64,000 nt of DNA from positions 434,001 to 498,000 of the forward strand of contig NAJO01000025.1 of the NCBI GenBank assembly GCA_002077065.1. Reading direction: 5' to 3'. The notes beneath the pieces were generated by a model. It worked only from the letters and a program-made list of their open reading frames with translations, searched no databases and was not told the DNA's origin. The DNA is from Cryoendolithus antarcticus. Its lineage: Eukaryota > Ascomycota > Dothideomycetes > Cladosporiales > Cladosporiaceae. The first letter of the stretch is position 1, and every line of letters begins with the position of its first letter. A program made the position numbers and the translations under genes. Of this stretch, positions 56,745 to 64,000 are shown piece by piece.

Positions 56745-57800
56745 TTATATCGTGGCGTACTGGGGCTGAAAGACACTCTGACTCCATCCAAAGTCATTGA
56801 AGCCACCCAAGCCGAAGTCGGTGCCGCAGTGTTGCGGGAGCGAGCTTGGAAAGGCAGGCAGTGGTGCCATCGCCAAGGGCGAGCTGTAGTACTGGGCTGG
56901 TGCCGTCGTGTACGGTATCGGCTGACTGTACGACGGCGTCGGCGAAGGCAGCTGCACATTACCAAGGCTAAAGTCGGGCCAGATGCTGTTCGATCCGCTG
57001 TCACTGCATGTAGTAGCTGTAGGCGAAGGGGTTGAAGGAAGAACCCTCCACGAGTCCACCGCGGAAGAGTGCGGCGGCGCTAGTGACTGTGTGGGTTGCC
57101 ACCAGTTTCCCGTGATGGCGGACTGGTTCTGCACAAGCGGAGCCGGGTGGATGACATCGACGATCCTTGGTGGTGGTGGGAGTAGAGGGAGGAAGAGACC
57201 CAAGATCTTGTCCTTGACCTCACTCGCGCGACCATCAAGTAGCTCACCAGCACCCTCCTCCTCAAGACCTTCAAGCGCGCGTACACCAGTGCGGAAGACG
57301 AAGCGGTTTGCAGCCTGTAAAAACTCGCTTTGCATCTTCTTCAACTGGGTGTCCTTCTCTGGCCAGCTGTATGAGTTCGCCGAGGCATCGACCGAGTAGA
57401 TGTCCTTGTGGTACTCGACGAGCGCGTCGATGGTGTCGGTTGTCAGCTTGAAGGCGACCTCGTGTTGCGAGACCATGTCGACGTGCACGACGTATGCCTC
57501 AACGTGAAGGAGCTGATAGTTGAAGAGAGCCTCGATGAGAGGGTTGTCATCTTTGCGCAGCTCAGCATCAGGTGCTTTCGGCAGCATCAGAGATGTGAGC
57601 GACCAGATAGCGGCTTCACCACCAAGCGTCTCTGTAAGGCACCGCACATGTTGTGGTATGCTGTTGAGAGGACGCTTGATCTTGTTGATGCGCTTGAGCG
57701 TCTGTGTTAGCCAAGGCTCGGCCTTTGTGTTGAGCACGATGTTCGGCGCCGCCCGCGGTGCGAACGCTGCCGCCGAAGCGGGCAGCAACTGCATAGGCAT
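56745..57800 (-). CDS. Protein of unknown function with helical N-terminus and Pro/Ser/Tyr-rich C-terminus (351 aa)
   Basis: A single exon. The chosen start is the ATG pair at MPMQLLPASAAAFAPRAAPN, after which the sequence looks coding. The first 230 residues are helical with LTQTLKRINKIKRPLNSIPQ, CLTETLGGEAAIWSLTSLML, ALFNYQLLHVEAYVVHVDMV and LQAANRFVFRTGVRALEGLE. The last 120 are Pro/Ser/Gln/Tyr-rich with short aromatic patches (SNSIWPDFSLGN, GLGGFNDFGWSQSVFQPQYA) such as occur in transactivation regions. No known domain was recognised. The 5' leader has repeated GATGCGAT units. Confidence 0.65.
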   Translation of the reverse strand: MPMQLLPASAAAFAPRAAPNIVLNTKAEPWLTQTLKRINKIKRPLNSIPQHVRCLTETLGGEAAIWSLTSLMLPKAPDAELRKDDNPLIEALFNYQLLHVEAYVVHVDMVSQHEVAFKLTTDTIDALVEYHKDIYSVDASANSYSWPEKDTQLKKMQSEFLQAANRFVFRTGVRALEGLEEEGAGELLDGRASEVKDKILGLFLPLLPPPPRIVDVIHPAPLVQNQSAITGNWWQPTQSLAPPHSSAVDSWRVLPSTPSPTATTCSDSGSNSIWPDFSLGNVQLPSPTPSYSQPIPYTTAPAQYYSSPLAMAPLPAFPSSLPQHCGTDFGLGGFNDFGWSQSVFQPQYATI

Positions 57801-59282
57801 GGTGTATGCTTTGTGATGTTGTATGCAGTGAAGCGATGTGATTATGCCGATGCGATACGATGCGATGATGCGATATGGACGGCGGAAAATGAAGTGAAAA
57901 TAGTTGCAACAACGACGATTGATTTGACAAGTATGATCGTAACGATGGAGAAGCCTGTGTGCCCTTGGGGGTGAAAAGAGAGAGAGTAGTAGAGGTCGAA
58001 AGGGCAGGCGGGCGGAGGGTGGCGTGACGGGGTTGGAGGTGTGAAGTGTGTGCAAGCGGGGAGGGACGCTTATATCACGCTCACCATATCGGAGTGCCCT
58101 ACTGCATGCAGACCGCGTTAGTTTTTGCTTGCAGAGCACAGCCCAGAAGGCTGCATGAAGGTGCATAACTAGCTCCATCTCGTCAGCTTCGAGGTCGCTG
58201 CTCGCCGGCATCATCAAATCTCTTGGTAGTGTATCCGTCGCACAGCAGCAGATCGAAATGGCATTGCGACGCAGCGCCTATTGCGATTACCCGTATGGTA
58301 CCCGTGCGCGTGGCTTTGTTGTACGACAGATTCGCTCCTGGTGGAGTTCTCGACAGCTGCAAAGGCACCGTCGGCAAGTCTCTCTCCGCGCACGCTCGGC
58401 ACAAGCGTGGGCACATATCATGTGCATCATGCTTGTGACTCACCTATACATGCGTACCTTGAGACGCTATGCACTGCAAATCGCCTGTACATCTGCATGA
58501 AGTGTTTCAGAAGCACCATCTGGCCTGCTTTGTGGCCACTCTGTCTGCATGTGGATCTGCGTTCTGGAAAGTTACCTTGACTTCCTTGAACGGCAGCCAC
58601 CTCGCCAGGGTTTTCCACTCTGTCGGTGCATCGACCGTTCTGGGAAACGGCTGATCAGAGATGCCATGTGATCCGGCTGGCTGCTGGTGACGCGTGATCT
58701 CTCGTGAAGATGGGCGAAGTCGTGTCCACTGGATGTCGTGCGTGGCCACGACGGGCACTAAACGCGGGAAGGTCGTCGCGCAAGACGAATCAGCTTGCAT
58801 ATCGTCGGTGCTGCCGGGATGCTGTGTCTCAATGGTCCGTCGTTGGCGTACTCAACGGGGAGAGGTATAACAAGCATGTCGTACGAGCGCCTGCTGCAAC
58901 GACGTTCGAGCGCTTATCTCGCACGTTGTAGGATCATCAATGGCATCGTTGATCGAGTTCAAGGTAAAGATGTTGGATCCTCTTGGCGTCGGCAAGCACG
59001 ATGAGGCTCTTCCCGAGGGCCCACATACTGTAAGTTGGACACAGCCTTGTGGCGTTCACGAGCCGATCTTGGTCTCTCCTTGACCTCACATCTTTTTTTG
59101 TTCTGTTCCGATGAGCACCTTGCCACCTCAGGCACAACTGGAATACATGTGAGAGGCGATTCAATGTGAAGCTGACACGTATAGGATGTCATTGATGACA
59201 CTCCAACACGCTGCAATCAAGACTCCCGGATCGCACGAAGGCGGTCCCGATCCACAACGTTGGAACACCTTCATTACGACAA
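57801..59282. other. 1.5-kb intergenic region, no convincing gene
   Basis: It holds the promoter of the 351-aa unknown and of the divergent methyltransferase-like gene. Near 57845-57875 the octamer GATGCGAT recurs. No other structure was recognised. Confidence 0.4.
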
Positions 59283-59807
59283 ATGAGCATGTCTGATAAG
59301 ATTCCTCTCACTGGTGAGCCACGCCAACTCCCGGACTGCTGCGCCAGCCTCTCGAAGCCTCTGATCGATACACTGGTAGACCGGCTACCCTCACACCCCT
59401 CCGTGTGCCTCTCGATCGGATGCGGCAGTGGCCGCCTCGAGAGCTTCTTGTTAGCAGCCATGACAAAGAGGCTCGACTTGTACGGCGTCGAGGTTCCCAC
59501 GTGCGAGGTTAGCGCGCTGCCTCCGGAGCGTGTGCTGAGAGTACCCTCAACTCGATCGGTGCATCCCGCTGTGGACACCTGTGCTGCTCTCATATTTGTC
59601 TACCCGAGAATGCCTGATCTGGTCAAGTCGTGCATAAGCACGGCACTGGCTGGAGGAACCTTAGGGCGCGTGATCTGGCTTGGACATCGCAATGACTGGC
59701 CTGACTGCGAGGTGGTTATGTGCGCCACGGACCTTGCAATAGAGCTGATCGAGGCACCTGGCATCGCTCCTTACGAATTGCTCGTCATCGCGAGCTTCAC
59801 GAGGTGA
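59283..59807 (+). CDS. Small methyltransferase-like protein
   Basis: A single exon of 174 aa from ATG 59283 (MSMSDKIPLTGEPRQLPDCC). The segment SVCLSIGCGSGRLESFLLAA (about residues 40-59) has the GxGxGxxE look of S-adenosylmethionine binding motif I. It is followed by a strand with an acidic end (LDLYGVEVP), and later GRVIWLGHRNDWPD and YELLVIASF, which fit strands of a shortened class I methyltransferase fold. The chain is shorter than most complete enzymes of that class, so catalysis is uncertain. Confidence 0.6.
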   Translation: MSMSDKIPLTGEPRQLPDCCASLSKPLIDTLVDRLPSHPSVCLSIGCGSGRLESFLLAAMTKRLDLYGVEVPTCEVSALPPERVLRVPSTRSVHPAVDTCAALIFVYPRMPDLVKSCISTALAGGTLGRVIWLGHRNDWPDCEVVMCATDLAIELIEAPGIAPYELLVIASFTR

Positions 59808-61992
59808 CAAAGGCTTGGATCAGTCTCTGCGTCTCGCTCGCTGCAGCAACACCAACCTTCTTTTAGACTACTTACAGAGCACGCGGGACGCGGCAGGTAA
59901 ATACTACTCATGTGAGTCGAAACGTCTCATGGACAAAATTCCATGATCTCTGATTTCAATTGACTTTCATTTCACCACTGATCATCCTTCGACTTGCCTT
60001 GCCGTCCCAGCGTTTCACTGGGTCCTTGAGCTCGGTCCTCGGGCTGAGGATTGATCGATCGGTCCATATTCTCCGGAACGCAGCCCCCAACCTCTGGACT
60101 GGCCCGCAGTCCATGCTCAAGGCGAGGTAACGCCCTAACTTAGATGGGTCCTCAGGTGGTCGTACGGTTACAATCAGGGTTCCTGACCATGATTGTCCGA
60201 ACTTAGAGGAAAAAGACGACTTCAAGTATTGATGACGGTGCATATCCGTGTTGCTATCACGCGGTAGTGAGTGACGAAGTGGTAGTGGAGTAATGAGGTT
60301 CGAATGAGGGATAGAAGCGAGTATGAAAGCTCAATGATGCGAAGGAGACTCGACCTTGGGGGCAAGGTGAAATGTAACGAAATGTTCGCTGGGAGTAGAG
60401 AGGTGCGGCAAGGCAGAGCGGGGAATTCAGATGCTATTAGCCTTAGGTTGCTTAACGGATGATCATGGAAAGGTGTGGGGGAAACGTGATTGTAACGAGG
60501 AAGTGACAGATGGTGATTCGTGATGAGACGCAGAGTGCGGTACTGTAGTGAACAAGTGCACGGCGAGGACGAAGTGAGATAGATCGCAGTCTTACCAAGT
60601 CCGGCCGATAAGCTACTTCTTGGAAGAAACGAGGCAAAGGGCCTCTGCTTCCAGCCAGGTGTAGAGATCGGTGGACGTAGGTGAACCTACCATCTTATTA
60701 AGGCCGTGAGAAATCTCCAGGTCAGCCCCATGTGTCTGTCGTCTTTTCTCCCCAGACCGCATTCTATCGACATAAGCGGGTTCATTGGCAAGGCGAATGT
60801 GGTCTTCGACAGTACTCCGTTGACCGTGCATGCAGGTTCTAGCAAAGGAAGAGGTCTGAGTCGCGTAGTACTTAGATAACTGCAACAACGGACATGCTTT
60901 CAACGATGTACTTGAGCGTCGACTTCTGTATCGCCAAGGCCTATGCATTGAGAGGCTGTACTTTCTGATAGAGTAGCACTTTCACAATGGCGTGTAGTGC
61001 AGTCTAGCATGGCATTACCTCGGACCTCTCCAATAGCCTCTCCATGTGCCTCGTGGGACGCTCATGCACATCATTCGCGCCGAACGTCTGTTGGTGGGGT
61101 TCAGATATGCAGGTCATGGCCTGGAAGCGAACGTGCAGTGGAGCTTTGCGCGAGATCGCCAGCTAATTATCGCGCGTGGGTGAACGGGTGGGTACAGCTA
61201 CCCTGATAGCTCGAGTGCTCGAGCGCTATCTCCAGCACCTGCGCCGGAAGGCAAGGTCGCTGTGGCTGACGAAAGGGTCGGGCTGTTGCGAGTGTTGGTG
61301 AGTAACGGTAGGGATGATGTGAGATAAGTCAGGCGGTGGCATCAGCTGGGTTGCGAAAGGATGCGAGGTCGTTGATAAGTCCGTCATCGGACGCGGACTG
61401 AGAGATCATGAGACGCATGGGGAAAACGTATATCGAAGCGGGGGGTTGCTTTGCCTGTTAGCCTATCGCGGGTGGCATGTGGGAGGTCTGGATGGACGAG
61501 GAGATGTGCGTCAAGTTGCAGCCACATCCACAGTGCGAAAGTGAATCTTGGCCAGGTCTAGCTCTCCCCCACGTCTCACGGGAGCTTTCGGACGGTGGGA
61601 TCAGCCAATCAAATTGCCACGTTCGAGGGCATTTACGGGGAAGGTGTGGCTTGATTTGGGACCGTCCGAGCTTCGCTGCTGATGCGTACACATGCCAACT
61701 GACGCCTCGAGTGAGAGACTGCCAACTTGGCCCGTTGGCGATCGCTCTCCTTCTTCCTGTCTATCAAGACACAACACAGACACAGTATACCAGCCCGCCG
61801 GATCACCGTCAGTACCACCAGCCTCGTTCAGCGATCACTTCGTTGTTCAGGAAGTCCATCGCCGCCTCGCTCGCCAGCTCCGCCCAGCTTATCGCAACGC
61901 GCCCGGGTTCGGCCTCGCTCACAGCTCATCGACTCATCGAACACGTTCCGACGCGCTCGAACCGTTGATAGAGTGCTTTCTTGACTTGTCAA
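59808..61992. other. Long upstream region of the stb3 gene with two weak small frames
   Basis: Two minus-strand frames start with ATG and have some coding look: 60243-59956 (95 aa, LIVTVRPPEDPSKLGRYLAL) and 60948-60613 (111 aa, with RSTVEDHIRLANEPAYVDRM and a TDLYTWLEAEALCL end). A GTAAGA donor-like site follows the second. They could be exons of one unrecognised gene, but I could not assemble it. The rest looks non-coding. Confidence 0.35.
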
Positions 61993-62106
61993 GTGAGTCT
62001 TGTCCACTACCATCATCACACAGAACGATACCAGCTTCATCACCCATCTCTGCACCTACGCGCATCACCCGCAGATCGCTCCCCCTTCTGACTCATCCAC
62101 GCGCAG
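61993..62106 (+). other. Probable 5'-UTR intron of stb3
   Basis: A GTGAGT donor at 61993, a TTCTGACTCATCC branch-like site and a CGCGCAG acceptor ending at 62106 lie just before the stb3 ATG at 62137. The interval has no start codon that continues into the gene, so it fits a leader intron. Confidence 0.5.
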
Positions 62107-62136
62107 GGAAGCCTACCGATACCAGCTCCCACCGCA

Positions 62137-63300
62137 ATGGCGCAAGCAATCAACATCGCGATGGCCTTCGCCTCGCCTGCACCTTCCGATGCTATCGCCA
62201 TCCCGAACGCCCGTGACAACGCCGCCACCGCCGGCAAGCCAAGCTTCTCCGCCCTCGAGAAGCACGCTCATGCGCTCCTCACCCCGCCGAACTCCATCTC
62301 TCCCAACATGCCTGCGCATGGCGCTCAGCACGGCCTCATGTCGCCACCGCTGATTAACATCGAGGAAGAGATCGACTTGCAGGACGGGACACTGGCTCTG
62401 CCGAGCACGCCTCCCCTCGACGTCATGCCGCCTAGCATGCCGTTGAGCAAAGGCGCGCTTTCGGGACTGGACGCCAGCGCTGCGATCACGCCTGCGATGC
62501 TTGCCAAGGACTACCTGCCGGGCATCATGCTGGGCAACGGGCCGAAGCCGATTCGCCATGTGATCGGGGAGCTCACGCATAGCGTGCCAGGCTTCTCGCG
62601 CATTCCACCGGCGAAGGCAAGGAGGCTGGTCGTCGCTGCACTGGAAGGTCGCAGCGGCGGCGGCCCGGCTGGTGAGGTAGCGTTCTACAAGACTGGCTGG
62701 GGAAGGTGGGACGCACACATCAAAGGCATGGCCAGGGACAGCGCGTCAGGCTCGTACAACGACAGCCGCTTCTCTCCTCCTCGCAGCGAAAACGGCAGCT
62801 ACGCCTTATCGCACGGCGACTCCGGCGTTGGCATGTCGGGTCCTAATCCCGCCTATCTGTACAAGGGCAGATCTGGCGAAAGCTGGACCAACTCAGGCAG
62901 TCTTCAGGAGGATGACGAGCTGGAAGACATGGAGATGGACGGACCCGAGAACGAGGCTGATAAGATGAGCCTTGACGAGGATTTGCCTAGCTCTTCGGAT
63001 CCTGAATTTGACTCCGCGACTGACGATGAGGACTGGGCGGCTGTCGGCCCTGCTGCACTCAGGAAGGCTTCACTGCCGACTCCTGGACTGCCACGCAGAG
63101 ACTATCAAGCCTTGAGCGTGCCGATCACCACACGCTTCCCGTCACGTCAATGGAGCCGACGGCCATCTGGGAGGAGCGATCGGAGCTTCAGCGCGCTTTC
63201 ACTATCAAAGGGAAGCATGTCTGCTCCCATGGATCCTCGGCTGCAGACGCCTGAAGAGAAAGCTGCGGTTGAGGCACTGATGAGCTTAGGCTCGATGTAA
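62137..63300 (+). CDS. stb3: Stb3-like Sin3/HDAC-associated DNA-binding regulator
   Basis: A single exon of 387 aa. The N terminus is Ala/Pro-rich (MAQAINIAMAFASPAPSDAI). The Stb3 domain spans about residues 115-200: AITPAMLAKDYLPGIMLGNG, PKPIRHVIGELTHSVPGFSR, IPPAKARRLVVAALEGRSGG, then VAFYKTGWGRWDAHIKG. The LTxSVPGFxxIxxxKxRRLVVAALE and GWGRWDA blocks are the family signature. The rest is acidic (DDELEDMEMDG, SDPEFDSATDDEDWAAVG) with a C-terminal Ser-rich part ending EKAAVEALMSLGSM. Yeast Stb3 binds the ribosomal RNA processing element and the Sin3 deacetylase complex to repress growth genes under nutrient limitation. The same role here is inference. Confidence 0.85.
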   Translation: MAQAINIAMAFASPAPSDAIAIPNARDNAATAGKPSFSALEKHAHALLTPPNSISPNMPAHGAQHGLMSPPLINIEEEIDLQDGTLALPSTPPLDVMPPSMPLSKGALSGLDASAAITPAMLAKDYLPGIMLGNGPKPIRHVIGELTHSVPGFSRIPPAKARRLVVAALEGRSGGGPAGEVAFYKTGWGRWDAHIKGMARDSASGSYNDSRFSPPRSENGSYALSHGDSGVGMSGPNPAYLYKGRSGESWTNSGSLQEDDELEDMEMDGPENEADKMSLDEDLPSSSDPEFDSATDDEDWAAVGPAALRKASLPTPGLPRRDYQALSVPITTRFPSRQWSRRPSGRSDRSFSALSLSKGSMSAPMDPRLQTPEEKAAVEALMSLGSM

Positions 63301-64000
63301 CTTCAGCCCCCTCCCTCCTGCACCGGGCGTGCACTCCCTCTGACCGCAGCAATACGCAACATCATCACGACTCTCATCACATTTACTCTCTCGTAATATA
63401 CCGGAACGGGCACTGGGCACCAGTCTTCACAAGTCAAGCGCTGACGGAAGAACCTGGATTGACATGGGTGGCTTTTCATCACTCCCAACATCGACTTTCA
63501 TCGACATACTTCTCACGACACACACACACAATTGGAACGCAACACATGATACCCGAACACTCACACCTCCGACTTGGACCGGAACACGACGTTCACACTT
63601 ATTCTGTCTACTTCTTCGGCGCATATTGGACATGCGTGCACCTCACTATATCGCCACCCCTGATGATGGGATTCGGCACCACACTCATTTACTCAACATA
63701 CTTACGACCGGATCGGATGGGAGATTTGAGGAAAAGAAGGCAATGATGACAATAAGCTCGCGGCCGCTGAAATGCCTGCTAGAAGCATGATGGAGTTCCT
63801 TCTCCTCCTCTCGCCTTCCGCGCTCCTACTCACTTCGCCATACATGGCACCATACGCTCTCTCAGGGCACTTGCTGGCTCGCACACTGGGATGGCAATCT
63901 GCTTCCGTAGGCAACGAAGGTTCAACACGGACGCACAGCAGGAGAACAGCTGATTAGGCATCGCCTTTCTCCAAGATCTCGAAGCGAAGGAAAGTTGACG
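63301..64000. other. Window-end stretch, no gene seen
   Basis: This is 700 nt after stb3 with only overlapping short frames. It is AC-rich in places (CACACACACAC near 63520). No gene was recognised before the window edge. Confidence 0.45.

Noticed and set aside
61200..61235. Imperfect inverted repeat GATAGCTCGAG...CTCGAGCGCTATC
   Set aside because: The arms differ by two bases and are short; this is likely by chance in a GC-rich stretch with CTCGAG sites.
63510..63535. CA-rich microsatellite-like run
   Set aside because: Only about six CA units; too short to be remarkable.

Overview
The window looks like a nuclear chromosome segment of a filamentous ascomycete, most likely a Dothideomycete; the class-level guess is inference. 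It is gene-dense on both strands. Introns are short (about 44-160 nt) with GTRNGT-type donors and CTNAC/CTGAC-like branch sites 5-25 nt before the acceptor. The gene set is fungal: a TeaR-type CaaX protein, Stb3, a LziP-type bZIP, DUF1772, a NoxR-like TPR protein and Vid24/Gid4. There are no bacterial or viral gene blocks, no CRISPR array and no recognisable complete transposon. Exon coordinates below were inferred by hand from splice signals and reading-frame continuity.

Layout. 1-7 kb: the tail of an edge-truncated gene, a coiled-coil protein with an in-frame TAA at a splice-like site, two related DUF6590-like genes side by side, and a three-exon PX-associated/DUF3818 protein. 7-11 kb: dynactin p62 divergent from a small RFC1-type BRCT protein, then a DUF1772 membrane protein. 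12-18.7 kb: a six-exon MFS transporter convergent with an LMBR1-type membrane protein, then a two-helix coiled-coil membrane protein. 19-24 kb: SMC5/6 subunit Nse3 sharing a short bidirectional promoter with spliceosomal SF3b subunit 5 (which carries an apparent +1 frameshift), an ankyrin protein and a NoxR-like TPR protein. 24-31 kb: gene-poor, with a glyoxalase-like protein and a decayed GH13 alpha-glucosidase pseudogene. 31-38 kb: a two-exon fungal protein, a secreted-domain DOMON/cytochrome b561 protein, an Stm1/HABP4-type RGG protein with micro-exons and a bZIP factor. 39-46.5 kb: an arrestin-like protein, a fungal transcription-factor-like protein whose stop codon lies in a perfect 17-bp palindrome, and a three-exon unknown. 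47-49 kb: an RBR ubiquitin ligase whose IBR zinc ribbon is interrupted by a bromodomain-like segment. 50-64 kb: TeaR-like, ribosomal protein eS12, Vid24/Gid4-like, an unknown, a small methyltransferase-like protein and Stb3.

The genes are mostly unrelated housekeeping or regulatory functions (translation, splicing, SMC5/6, ubiquitin/GID, polarity, membrane transport) and do not form a metabolic or defence cluster. The most unusual object is the bromodomain-in-RBR protein at 47172-48945. Next are the conserved frame break in the two DUF6590-like paralogues, the frameshift in the SF3b5 gene and the multiply broken alpha-glucosidase.
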